NCBI GenBank assembly: GCA_016840135.1
Contig: JAEOSX010000018.1
Coordinates: 1-32,953 of the forward strand
DNA from: Candidatus Hermodarchaeota archaeon
GTDB lineage: Archaea > Asgardarchaeota > Hermodarchaeia > Hermodarchaeales > Hermodarchaeaceae
Direction of reading: 5' to 3'
DNA length: 32,953 bases
In this document: piece after piece, positions 9,471 to 18,305 of the stretch
Position numbering within the stretch: position 1 is the first letter of the stretch
How the letters are laid out: every line of letters begins with the position of its first letter
Notes under the pieces: generated by a model
The model's input: only the letters and a program-made list of their open reading frames with translations
The model's database searches: none
Told to the model about the DNA's origin: nothing
Translations under genes and position numbers: made by a program

Positions 9471-9647
9471 TTAAGGCCCCTTAAAATTGCACCCTGCGCA
9501 AGTATAGGGATTCGCAAACTCCCGGCACTTCTCGCATCGCCAAAGTGTTAACCCGCCGCACGATGGACAGGTGAAATGAACAGAGTTTTCACGAGGACTA
9601 ACAAGGCCGCCACAGGAATTGCAGAATGGTGTTTTATGTGCACTCAA
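9471..9647 (-). CDS. Small zinc-ribbon protein (DUF1610-like), not in the provided ORF track
   Basis: Translated by hand on the minus strand: (TTG)SAHKTPFCNSCGGLVSPRENSVHFTCPSCGGLTLWRCEKCREFANPYTCAGCNFKGP*. It has four CxxC pairs and lies just upstream of EF1-beta. Start codon TTG at 9647 is inferred. Confidence 0.8.
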   Translation of the reverse strand: MSAHKTPFCNSCGGLVSPRENSVHFTCPSCGGLTLWRCEKCREFANPYTCAGCNFKGP

Positions 9648-9728
9648 AGTTTTCGCCTTAATTCGTAGTTTAACTCCCTCAGATATAGACGGTTCTTAAA
9701 TGTTATTCAACGTCATTCTCCACGTTAT

Positions 9729-10265
9729 CTATAACCCTTCCTTTTTTACAGCCCTACGCTTTAATGGTGTTCCACATTGTGGGCACGGCTCGCCCTTGGT
9801 CCGTTTCGGGAATAACCGCGAGCATCCTGGGCAATATGTTTTCCACTTTATTATCTCGCGAATACCTCGTTCCCCTACTGAGCGAAACTTGATGGATAAA
9901 GCAGAAGCAATATTCTGAATCGCATAGTCATTGGTTAGGACTACTGCATGATAACCTTGTTTGGTGAGATCAATAGCAAGGGCAAGGAGTTGTTGATCGG
10001 GTTCAGACAAATACTGAAGGTCACCTAGAACAGATGCTGTTTCAGCGACAGCACTAATTGATGAAGGCGTTGGCTCTATAACCCGAAGCTTTCCAGAGTT
10101 TAGTAGCATCTGAACGACACTATCAAGCTTTTTTCGTTTCATTTCCTCTAAAAGAGCAGGTGTTGTGGCTAACTGAACTTCTGTCGCAGCAAAGCTCAAT
10201 CTTCCCACAAGAGCCGAGGTGTCGACGACAAAGATTAGTGAATCGGAATTGCCCATCAAAGCCAC
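9729..10265 (-). CDS. nob1: Nob1-like rRNA maturation endonuclease (PIN domain plus Zn ribbon)
   Basis: 178 aa with N-terminal FVVDTSALVGR, VVLTNDYAIQNIAS and a C-terminal zinc ribbon CPGCSRLFPKRTKGEPCPQCGTPLKRR. Confidence 0.9.
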   Translation of the reverse strand: MALMGNSDSLIFVVDTSALVGRLSFAATEVQLATTPALLEEMKRKKLDSVVQMLLNSGKLRVIEPTPSSISAVAETASVLGDLQYLSEPDQQLLALAIDLTKQGYHAVVLTNDYAIQNIASALSIKFRSVGERGIREIIKWKTYCPGCSRLFPKRTKGEPCPQCGTPLKRRAVKKEGL

Positions 10266-11095
10266 CTTAGAAGTTTTTCTCGGAAACGACGATAGAAGCT
10301 ACTTGGTCGTCGAAGGATTAGAAGGGGCAAATCGGATTTTACTACTGTTACAGGAGCTTCAGAGGGAATCTGATGTACTAGCTCACCATCAATAACAAGA
10401 TTAGACATAGTTCCAACATGCACACGAAGCGTTGTTGAAGCAGGGATTACTAGAGGAAGCATACTGTTTCGTAAGGGTGCTGCAGCGACAAGCAGGAAAG
10501 CATCAATGAGAGGATGGATAACGGGTCCACCTAATGAAAGGGTATGACCAGTAGATCCACTAGGTGTTGCGATAACAAGTCCATCACCACGAAATTTGAC
10601 CGAGTCTTCCCCTATTTGAAGTCTAAACACTGGAGGTCTTCCTTGTTTCTGAGGGAATAATGATACCTCATTTGCAGCGTCAGGGAGTTTGTTATCTTGG
10701 AACTTGGTAGTGAGACGTAGTAGTTCTTGGACTTCATAGTCATCGGCCAGTATTTGGTTAAGAAGAACCTCTGCATCTACGATTTCACATTCAGAGAGGA
10801 ACCCAAAAGATTGGAGGTTCACGGGAACTATCGGTATGCTAGGAGGGATAGATCGTGCTGCATGAAGGGTGGTTCCATCACCCCCAAGTGTTACAACAAA
10901 ATCCACATGTAGGTTCGCTAGAGAAACGCCTAATTCAGGGCGGTCTAGTTTTTCCGCTAGGTGACTGGGCATAAGTACTGAAACTTCTCTAGTTTCTAGG
11001 AATGCTAGGAGCCGCCCGGCTTCCTTTTCACCTGCAGCAAAATCAGGTCGTGTTACTAGTCCAACCGTCTTCATCAAAGAGACATCTCGCTTCAA
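10256..11095 (-). CDS. NAD kinase
   Basis: 279 aa with FVVTLGGDGTTLHAARSI, SFGFLSE, DGLVIATPSGSTGHTLSLGGPVIHP. Confidence 0.92.
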   Translation of the reverse strand: MKRDVSLMKTVGLVTRPDFAAGEKEAGRLLAFLETREVSVLMPSHLAEKLDRPELGVSLANLHVDFVVTLGGDGTTLHAARSIPPSIPIVPVNLQSFGFLSECEIVDAEVLLNQILADDYEVQELLRLTTKFQDNKLPDAANEVSLFPQKQGRPPVFRLQIGEDSVKFRGDGLVIATPSGSTGHTLSLGGPVIHPLIDAFLLVAAAPLRNSMLPLVIPASTTLRVHVGTMSNLVIDGELVHQIPSEAPVTVVKSDLPLLILRRPSSFYRRFREKLLRWL

Positions 11096-11129
11096 GTTTA
11101 TAATAGATTCCTGGCTACCACAGCCAGCC

Positions 11130-11140
11130 TAAAAGTTTAA
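11130..11140 (+). promoter_or_regulatory. Candidate archaeal TATA box for the aIF5A gene
   Basis: AT-rich taaaagtttaa about 40 bp upstream of ATG 11178 in a divergent intergenic region. Inferred from position only. Confidence 0.35.
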
Positions 11141-11177
11141 GTGAGTTCTATCATTTTAACCGAAAAGGTGGCAGAAA

Positions 11178-11582
11178 ATGTCCATTAAGATTCTTGAAGC
11201 AAGTGGTCTAAAAGTAGGTCGTTACATCCTAATCGATGAAGAGCCGTGCCGCGTAGCTAGTGCTGAGAAAAGTAAGTCAGGGAAACACGGACACGCAAAA
11301 GTGCGTATTATTGCTATAGGCTTTTTTGATGGGGTGAAACGTAGTATAGTCTTACCAGGTGACGCGAAAATCCAATCGCCAATCATCGACAAACGAGTCG
11401 CGCAAATTAATTTCATCACCGACGCAACACCACCTATGCTGGGCTTAATGGACCTGGAAAACTATGAGAATTTCGAGATGCCGATGCCTGATGAAGGTTC
11501 GATTGAAGGAAGAATTGTGCAGGGCGCACAAGTTGAGTATTGGATTGTTATGGAACGCCGAAAAATAATCCGTGCTCGCTAG
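11178..11582 (+). CDS. Translation initiation factor 5A (hypusine-containing)
   Basis: 134 aa with AEKSKSGKHGHAKVRI (hypusination loop; candidate Lys36). Confidence 0.96.
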   Translation: MSIKILEASGLKVGRYILIDEEPCRVASAEKSKSGKHGHAKVRIIAIGFFDGVKRSIVLPGDAKIQSPIIDKRVAQINFITDATPPMLGLMDLENYENFEMPMPDEGSIEGRIVQGAQVEYWIVMERRKIIRAR

Positions 11583-11635
11583 TACAACCGATTTAATCTT
11601 CCCTTTTCTATTAACAGATTTCTGGTATTTGCACG

Positions 11636-12562
11636 ATGACGAAACATAATGTCAAACAGATGACAATAAAGCCTGGAATGACCCTCTGTGAGCTCGTATC
11701 ACAATACGATCGTGCTGGTGTCTTAGGAGCCGGAAGAGTAGCCCGAGCAGCAAAAATCGTAAAAAAGATGTTTCAATCCGATGAATATCTGGTATTTTTG
11801 TCAATGGCTGGGCCTATGATCGCGGGGGGATTACGCAATATCATCACAGATCTGATACGGAAGAAACGGATACATATCATTGTGACTAACGGAGCCAATG
11901 TTGTTCATGATTTAATTGAGGGAATAGGAGGACAGCATGTGAGGGGCTCCTTCAATGTTGATGACCGTGAGCTAGCGGAGGGACGTATTGGGAGAGCTGG
12001 CGACATCTTTGTTGAAACCTCATCTTTCGAGAAGCTCGAGGACTTTACAAGGGAGTTGTTAGGAAATATCCCTGAAACACAACGTGCATCAGGCATGTCT
12101 CCCTCTGAGCTGATTGCTGAGCTCGGTAAGCAGTTAGATGACCCCAAGTCCTTCATTAGACAATCCTATTTACAAAATGTGCCAGTTTTCTGTCCAGGAA
12201 TCCTAGACTCGATGCTAGGTCTTCATCTAGCGCTATTTGGTCAATTACAGAAGCTCAAGCTTGACGGACTGAAAGATATGAAGTTACTTCATGATAACAT
12301 ATTTGAGGCAAAGCAAGTTGGGGCGCTGATTCTAGGAGGGGGGTTACCGAAACACTTCACGTTGGGTGCGAATATACTCCGAGGCGGACTCGATAGTGCC
12401 ATTCAGATTACAACAGCTCATGATGAGGACGGCAGCCTTAGTGGTGCAAAGCTTCAGGAGGGAATTTCGTGGGGCAAGGTGAAGTCCACAGCATCCTTTG
12501 AAACCGTTATCGGAGACGCCACTATAATCTTCCCATTAATTACCGGCGCTACACTAGATTGA
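11636..12562 (+). CDS. dys: Deoxyhypusine synthase
   Basis: 308 aa with VFLSMAGPMIAGGLR, VTNGANVVHDLIEGIG, LGGGLPKHF, GAKLQEGISWGKVK. Confidence 0.95.
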   Translation: MTKHNVKQMTIKPGMTLCELVSQYDRAGVLGAGRVARAAKIVKKMFQSDEYLVFLSMAGPMIAGGLRNIITDLIRKKRIHIIVTNGANVVHDLIEGIGGQHVRGSFNVDDRELAEGRIGRAGDIFVETSSFEKLEDFTRELLGNIPETQRASGMSPSELIAELGKQLDDPKSFIRQSYLQNVPVFCPGILDSMLGLHLALFGQLQKLKLDGLKDMKLLHDNIFEAKQVGALILGGGLPKHFTLGANILRGGLDSAIQITTAHDEDGSLSGAKLQEGISWGKVKSTASFETVIGDATIIFPLITGATLD

Positions 12563-12575
12563 CTAGATTCTGGCT

Positions 12576-12612
12576 AAGTGTAAAGAAGAAAAAGCATTAA
12601 TACTTCACACTT
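12576..12612. repeat. Imperfect 10-bp inverted repeat (9/10) between dys and srp54
   Basis: AAGTGTAAAG (12576-12585) versus CTTCACACTT (12603-12612), 17-nt spacer, read directly. Confidence 0.65.
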
Positions 12613-12650
12613 TGTATTCATAATCGTACTAATAGAAGTTGGAAGAAACC

Positions 12651-14003
12651 ATGGTTCTTGGAAAATTAGGATCAGCACTCCACGCTGCAGTGCAGAAGTT
12701 ACTTCGTTCTCCATTAGTTGATGAGAAGTCAGTCAAAGAACTTGTAAAAGATCTTCAACGAGCACTCCTCCAAGCTGATGTTCACGTTCGATTAGTTATG
12801 GAACTAACTAAACGTATAGAAGAACGCTCCCTAAAAGACGAGATTGCCCCAGGGATTTCCCGTCGAGAATACGTCATCAAGGTTGTTTACGAAGAACTAA
12901 CTGCTATTCTAGGAGAGAAAGCTGTTCCATTAACCCTCAAACCTGGACAACCAAATGTGTACCTAGTTGTAGGAATCCAAGGGAGTGGTAAGACTACGAC
13001 TATTGGTAAGCTAGCTAAACTGATTAAGAAAAAGGGGCACCGCGTTGGCGTTGTAGCAGCCGATACGTTTCGTCCAGGTGCTTATGACCAGCTCCGTCAG
13101 CTTGCGGAACAAGCAGATGTGCCATTCTTCGGTGAACAGAAGGCGAAAGATTCAGTCAAGGTCGCAAAGAAAGGGGTTAAACACTTCACATCTGAGAAGA
13201 CTGAAGTTATCATTGTAGATACATCTGGTCGTCACAAAGAGGAGAAGGGACTTATCCGAGAGATGCAGCAAATAGCAAAAGCCGTCAAGCCAACTGAAAT
13301 CATCCTGGTTGTTGATGGGACATTAGGTCAGCAGGCAGCAACACAAGCTGCTGCCTTTCACGCAGCAACACCCATTGGTTCGATTATTGTAACTAAATTA
13401 GACGGTTCAGCTCGTGGAGGTGGCGCGCTCTCTGCAGTTGCTGCTACAGGTGCACCAATCAAATATATTGGCACTGGCGAGAAAATTGATGCCATAGAGC
13501 AGTTTGTACCAACTAAATTCGTTGGCCAACTCCTCGGAATGGCTGATTTCGAATCATTGCTGCAACGAGTAAAAGACGCTGAGGCGATGCCAGAGAGAGA
13601 GCTGGCAAAAGCCATAATGTCAGGTCGTTTCACGCTAAAGGATATGATGGCGCAAGTGGAAGCAATGGGAAAGGTGGGATCGCTAGGCAAAATTCTAAGC
13701 ATGCTAGGTCTTGGATATAAAGTTCCCAAGGAAATGCAGCAAACAGCAACAGAAAACCTAGAGAAATGGAAGGTCATTATGAAATCGATGACCGAAGAAG
13801 AAATGGAAACTCCCAAGTGCATCCATCGTTCACGGACAGACAGAATCGCCCGTGGTGCGGGTTGTCAACCCAAAGACGTGAAAGAACTCTTACGCCAGTA
13901 TAGTCAGTCCAAACGCCTCATTAAATCCCTTCGGAAGCGACGGGGGGGAATGCGTCTACCTGGAATGGTAGGTGGTCAACAGCTTCCAAAGGGTGGCCGC
14001 TAG
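12651..14003 (+). CDS. srp54: Signal recognition particle 54 kDa protein
   Basis: GIQGSGKTTTIGKLAKLIKKKGHRVGVVAADTFRPGAYDQLRQLAEQ, VDTSGRHKEE, TKLDGSARGGGALSAV, then an M domain. ATG 12651 (MVLGKLGSAL) is preferred over TTG 12639. Confidence 0.96.
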   Translation: MVLGKLGSALHAAVQKLLRSPLVDEKSVKELVKDLQRALLQADVHVRLVMELTKRIEERSLKDEIAPGISRREYVIKVVYEELTAILGEKAVPLTLKPGQPNVYLVVGIQGSGKTTTIGKLAKLIKKKGHRVGVVAADTFRPGAYDQLRQLAEQADVPFFGEQKAKDSVKVAKKGVKHFTSEKTEVIIVDTSGRHKEEKGLIREMQQIAKAVKPTEIILVVDGTLGQQAATQAAAFHAATPIGSIIVTKLDGSARGGGALSAVAATGAPIKYIGTGEKIDAIEQFVPTKFVGQLLGMADFESLLQRVKDAEAMPERELAKAIMSGRFTLKDMMAQVEAMGKVGSLGKILSMLGLGYKVPKEMQQTATENLEKWKVIMKSMTEEEMETPKCIHRSRTDRIARGAGCQPKDVKELLRQYSQSKRLIKSLRKRRGGMRLPGMVGGQQLPKGGR

Positions 14004-14004
14004 T

Positions 14005-14586
14005 GTGCGAACATTAAACATTGTAGTTGATTCCCCCGCTGAATTTGTAATCACCAAGACCGAACTAGATATCGGAGTAATATGCCAGCCGTACCAAGAT
14101 ATCGCGCACTGTGTTCGAACAGCTCTTTGCATTTCTCACAATCTACGCCGGTGGGTACACCTAGTAATTTGTTTTGAAAAGATTGGACCTATGTCAATCC
14201 ACTTAGACCCTAAATCAATACAATATATGGGAACAGATGAACGCTCAATCCTCCTCCTTCTAATGAAAGGACAAGAAACGTTACAGAAAAGGAAGCAGCG
14301 TACTCCCCGAGGTCTTCGAATCAGTACCTCTGGTGCTGAGAAAACACTGTCTCAATTAACCAGTGAAGAATCTTTACTTCTCTTTCCAGGTAAGCGTTCT
14401 AGCTGGGAGAGAACCGTTTGCAGTTTCAAGAATATTGTGATGTACTGTCCATTATCCGAGGAGCCGCTTTCCCAATGGACTGATTCCTTTTCTGGAAAAC
14501 ACTACAAGGACCATCACAGACGAGATCTTGCAATTCTGGAGATAATACACGAGCTTGATTTGATTAGCTGGACAAAAGAAAAATAA
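14005..14586 (+). CDS. trmY: tRNA pseudouridine(54) N1-methyltransferase, TrmY/DUF358 SPOUT family
   Basis: DIAHCVRTALCISHNLRRWVHLVICFEK and DPKSIQYMGTDERSILLLLMK match the TrmY pattern. GTG start at 14005 immediately follows the srp54 stop. Confidence 0.8.
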   Translation: MRTLNIVVDSPAEFVITKTELDIGVICQPYQDIAHCVRTALCISHNLRRWVHLVICFEKIGPMSIHLDPKSIQYMGTDERSILLLLMKGQETLQKRKQRTPRGLRISTSGAEKTLSQLTSEESLLLFPGKRSSWERTVCSFKNIVMYCPLSEEPLSQWTDSFSGKHYKDHHRRDLAILEIIHELDLISWTKEK

Positions 14587-14615
14587 TGAAATGAACTATC
14601 TGATGTTGCTGAATA

Positions 14616-15971
14616 ATGACTGCAAGTAAATTACTGAGGAAAGCTGAGCAGCTGTTAGCTCGGTATCCATTGTGCGACTGGTGTCTTGGTCGGCAATTTG
14701 CCATCCTAGGTTATGGCTTGACAAACAGGATGCGCGGGAATGCCCTCAAAACCCTCCTACTATTAGTGAGTACTGAAACTTATCAAAAGGATAGAAAACG
14801 CGGTAGCACCTGTTTAAAACGATTAGCTGAGAAAGGAATGTTTCTACCTGCACTACAGTTTCTTGAGAAGGAGGGGATAACTGGAATTACCACCGTTAAA
14901 CAGTGCAGCATTTGCCTTGGTGTAATGGAACAACTGGAGGAAATTGCCAATTTAGCGATTCAGAAACTGAACGGATGGGAGGCTGCCTCCATCCTTCTTG
15001 GCTCAAAAATCTCACCTGACTTCGTCGAAAGAGAGGAGCAATTACGAAGCGAACTTCAGATAGAAAATGGAGAACCGTTGAAAGCAGAAATAAACCGAGA
15101 AATTGGAAAAATTGTAATTGAACAACTTGACATTCCAGTTGACTTCAAATCGCCAAGCATCGTTGTTGTAGTGCATATTCCATCATTCACAGTAGAGCTA
15201 CAAGTGAACTCGCTTTTCATCTATGGTCGATATCGGAAACTTAAGAGAGGAATTCCACAAACAAAATGGCCCTGCCGTGAGTGTCTAGGACAAGGGTGTA
15301 CCCGATGTAAAGGGACAGGGAAGATGTACCCTGAATCTGTTGAAGAATTAATTGCCGCACCACTACTCGAAGTGACCAAAGGTAAAAGCGTGAAATTCCA
15401 CGGAGCAGGTCGAGAAGATATCGATGCATGTATGTTGGGAACGGGACGTCCATTTGTAATAGAAATTATGACACCAAGAAAACGGAGCATCGACCTTGAG
15501 GCAGCAATAGAGAAAATAAATCAGTATGCACAAGGAAAAGTTGAAGTTAGCCAGTTACGTTTTACGAATAAGGAGATGGTTAAACTTCTCAAAAGCAGTT
15601 CAGCGACCACTGAGAAAACTTACAAGGTAATCACGCAAACTGAAAAACCACTTCTCCTAGAAGAACGGCAAAAACTCGAAGCAATACCAATGCCCCTTGA
15701 AATAAAGCAGCGTACACCACAGCGAGTACTCCACAGGCGAGCTGATAAAGTACGGAGGAAGCAGATATACGAATTAACGGTCACATCTTTGAAGAATGAT
15801 AAGGTAACCCTTTTGATACGTTGCCAAGGAGGGCTTTACATAAAGGAATTCATATCTGGCGATAATGATCGTACAACACCAAGCATTGCTGAAATTCTCG
15901 GAAAGCCCATCAAGTGCATCCGATTAGATGTGATTGATGTAAATCTGCCTGAGGAAGAACTCCAAAGATGA
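14616..15971 (+). CDS. pus10: tRNA pseudouridine synthase Pus10
   Basis: 451 aa with N-terminal CDWCLGRQFAILGYGLTNRMRGNA, CRECLGQGCTRCKGTG, FHGAGREDIDACMLGTGRPF and GGLYIKEFISGDNDRTTPSIAEILG. Confidence 0.93.
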   Translation: MTASKLLRKAEQLLARYPLCDWCLGRQFAILGYGLTNRMRGNALKTLLLLVSTETYQKDRKRGSTCLKRLAEKGMFLPALQFLEKEGITGITTVKQCSICLGVMEQLEEIANLAIQKLNGWEAASILLGSKISPDFVEREEQLRSELQIENGEPLKAEINREIGKIVIEQLDIPVDFKSPSIVVVVHIPSFTVELQVNSLFIYGRYRKLKRGIPQTKWPCRECLGQGCTRCKGTGKMYPESVEELIAAPLLEVTKGKSVKFHGAGREDIDACMLGTGRPFVIEIMTPRKRSIDLEAAIEKINQYAQGKVEVSQLRFTNKEMVKLLKSSSATTEKTYKVITQTEKPLLLEERQKLEAIPMPLEIKQRTPQRVLHRRADKVRRKQIYELTVTSLKNDKVTLLIRCQGGLYIKEFISGDNDRTTPSIAEILGKPIKCIRLDVIDVNLPEEELQR

Positions 15972-16055
15972 AATCAAAAGCATCCAATGACGCCTAATAG
16001 CGAATATGTAGAAGAAGTGTTTTACATCACAAGCAAATTACAAGTAGAGTAATAA

Positions 16056-16065
16056 TCTTTAAAAG
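16056..16065 (+). promoter_or_regulatory. Candidate archaeal TATA box for the L21e operon
   Basis: tctttaaaag about 50 bp upstream of the L21e start, in an AT-rich gap after pus10. Inferred from position only. Confidence 0.35.
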
Positions 16066-16113
16066 AACATTCGACCACGTTGGCACCTCCAAGAAAAAAC
16101 AGAGTTGATCATT

Positions 16114-16422
16114 ATGGTGAAGCGCAGCCATGGTTACCGCGTCGGTAGCAGAAAGCTGATGACAAAAAACCCTCGAAAACGCGGATTACCATCCTTGGGT
16201 AGACTTCTACGCACTTATGAAAAAGGACAGCGTGTAGAAATTATTATTGACCCTTCAGTCCATGGTGGACAACCACACCGGCGATTCCACGGACGCGTAG
16301 GCATCATCAAAGCTAGAAGAGGGAACGCGTACGAGGTTACTGCAACGTTGGGTAAAAGAGAGAAATTACTGATTATCAGGCCAGAACATTTTCGTCCTTA
16401 CAGCGGTGATCAACCAAAATAA
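16114..16422 (+). CDS. rpl21e: Ribosomal protein L21e
   Basis: MVKRSHGYRVGSRKLMTKNPRKRGLPSLGRLLRTYEKGQRVEIIIDPSVHGGQPHRRFHGRVGII. Confidence 0.95.
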   Translation: MVKRSHGYRVGSRKLMTKNPRKRGLPSLGRLLRTYEKGQRVEIIIDPSVHGGQPHRRFHGRVGIIKARRGNAYEVTATLGKREKLLIIRPEHFRPYSGDQPK

Positions 16423-16443
16423 CTAGTAATCGAGGGAAACTAG

Positions 16444-16803
16444 ATGAAGAAGATTCTTGAAGCAGAACCACTTACATTGGCAGAGGTAAAACAATCCCTC
16501 ACAAAACGGGGAAGGAAAGCCGAGCTAAGCTATATACAACGCGTTACACTTGAGCATACAATCAGATTCTCCCCGCTCACTGCACGCACAACAAGATCCA
16601 TAGTAAAAAAATTAGTGAAGAAGTTCGATATGGAGGAACCGCTAGCAATACAACTTGTTGACATCGCTCCATCGACTGCAGAGGAACTAACTTCATTCCT
16701 AGCGAAAGCGCCTCGTATCTATTCAGAAGAAGAACAAGCAAAAATACTGGAAATCCTAGAAGCTCCCAGAAAGAAAGCTGAGGCAAAAGAGAAAGAGGAT
16801 TAG
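16444..16803 (+). CDS. rpo4: DNA-directed RNA polymerase subunit Rpo4/RpoF
   Basis: 119 aa, LTLAEVKQSLTKRG...LVKKFDMEEPLAIQLVDIAPSTAEELTSFLAK. Located between L21e and DUF655, as is typical in archaea. Confidence 0.85.
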   Translation: MKKILEAEPLTLAEVKQSLTKRGRKAELSYIQRVTLEHTIRFSPLTARTTRSIVKKLVKKFDMEEPLAIQLVDIAPSTAEELTSFLAKAPRIYSEEEQAKILEILEAPRKKAEAKEKED

Positions 16804-16855
16804 AAAACAGTAAGAGAAATCCGTTGATTTCATCCAATATCCTTGAGGGGCTAAG

Positions 16856-17449
16856 ATGTCACGTCCAATAAAGAAATTTGAAGAGTACGCATTTGTCTTA
16901 GACTTTCTTCCACGCGGCTATCCAGATGATACACGACCGCTTTTCAGGAAAGAACCTATCGTACAAGCTATTGGTGACACCTACTTCACTCTCCTTGAGC
17001 TAGTTCCTCGCAGAGGCGCGCGATTTGAGCCACACGAGACAGTTTTCATCGGTCGCGATAAACGAGAAAAAATTGACCACGTTAAAAGACGTATTCCTTA
17101 TGAGGATTTAACAGCAACAGCACGAAGTGAGCTTCCATTTATCATTGAAATGCTTGTAGGGAAATCAGAACAGCGTTTTGTTGATTTCTTTAATAATTCA
17201 AGACCCTTAACAACTCGGATGCATAGTCTCGAACTACTTCCAGGTATCGGGAAGAAGTACATGTGGCAAATTCTCAAAGAACGCCAGAAAGCATTGTTCA
17301 CTAGTTTCCAAGATATCGCAGAGCGCACACATATTAGATCACCAAAGGATCTTATAGTCAAACGAATCTTGTCTGAACTTCAACGCGAAGACAAATATAG
17401 CCTTTTCACGAGAAAACCCGCTACCGATAGAGAGATGGGAAGGACTTAG
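16856..17449 (+). CDS. DUF655 family protein (predicted nucleic-acid binding, HhH)
   Basis: 197 aa with EEYAFVLDFLPRGYPDD...VFIGRDKREKIDHVKRRI and the HhH-like LELLPGIGKKYMWQILKERQ. Confidence 0.85.
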   Translation: MSRPIKKFEEYAFVLDFLPRGYPDDTRPLFRKEPIVQAIGDTYFTLLELVPRRGARFEPHETVFIGRDKREKIDHVKRRIPYEDLTATARSELPFIIEMLVGKSEQRFVDFFNNSRPLTTRMHSLELLPGIGKKYMWQILKERQKALFTSFQDIAERTHIRSPKDLIVKRILSELQREDKYSLFTRKPATDREMGRT

Positions 17450-17456
17450 AAATAGA

Positions 17457-18305
17457 ATGCCACCGGAGGGGCTTCTCACACAAACACGGCGTTGGCTTCG
17501 TACCCGTGGTATCACAACAACGAAGCGGCTGGGACAACACTTTCTTATTAGTGAACAGGTCCTATCTCGAACTCTAGACTATGCAGATTTGAACCCGACT
17601 GACACCGTACTCGAGATTGGGGCGGGTATTGGTACATTAACGCGAGCTTTAGCAGAACTTGTTCAACATGTGTATGCTATCGAGAAGGATCCCGTGTTGC
17701 ATAACGCCCTTCAGAAGGAGTTTGAAGGAACCACCAATATCACTTTCATCCGCGGCGACGCTGTAAAAGAGGAATGGCCCTCTGCTACAAAACTAGTAGC
17801 GAATCTTCCTTTTGGCATCTCATCGCCAATACTCTTCAAGTTCCTGCCTTCAGGAATCAAAACAGCAATTTTAATGCTTCAACGGGAGTTTGCTGAGCGC
17901 CTCATCGCTTCTGCTGGGTCGAAGACCTACGGAAGACTAACTGTGATGGCAGCCTACAAATCCTCATCTGAGATTCTGGAGTATGTAGCACCCAATTGCT
18001 TTCATCCACCTCCTGAAGTCACCTCCGCTCTAGTCCGGATTAGACTACGTACAAAACCAGCGTTTATTGTGATGGATGATTCGCTTTTCACCAAGCTTGT
18101 TATATCTCTCTTTAATCAGCGTAGAAAAAAAATCCGCACTCCCCTTACCGCACTCCTACAAGAAAGGAAATTAAAACCAAATATCATTGAAGAAATAAAG
18201 CGTAAAATACTTTGGCTAGACCACCGAGTAGAGGAGCTTAATCCAGAAGAAATTGCAGAAATCGCCAACATCATACACAAGGTGGAATCCGATTGGCCCC
18301 AGTAG
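17457..18305 (+). CDS. ksgA: rRNA adenine dimethyltransferase (KsgA/Dim1)
   Basis: LGQHFLISEQVLSRTLDYADLNPTDTVLEIGAGIGTLTRAL, VANLPFGISSPILFK, FNQRRKKIRTPL. Confidence 0.94.
   Translation: MPPEGLLTQTRRWLRTRGITTTKRLGQHFLISEQVLSRTLDYADLNPTDTVLEIGAGIGTLTRALAELVQHVYAIEKDPVLHNALQKEFEGTTNITFIRGDAVKEEWPSATKLVANLPFGISSPILFKFLPSGIKTAILMLQREFAERLIASAGSKTYGRLTVMAAYKSSSEILEYVAPNCFHPPPEVTSALVRIRLRTKPAFIVMDDSLFTKLVISLFNQRRKKIRTPLTALLQERKLKPNIIEEIKRKILWLDHRVEELNPEEIAEIANIIHKVESDWPQ

Noticed and set aside
13358-13822. 154-aa minus-strand ORF inside srp54
   Set aside because: Antisense shadow of a strongly conserved gene; no domain signal.
13790-13900. Possible frameshift in the SRP54 M domain (ETPKCIHRSRTDRIARGAGC)
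   Set aside because: The frame is continuous, and the segment still aligns with the usual SRxxRIARGSG...ELLxxY pattern. It is ordinary divergence.
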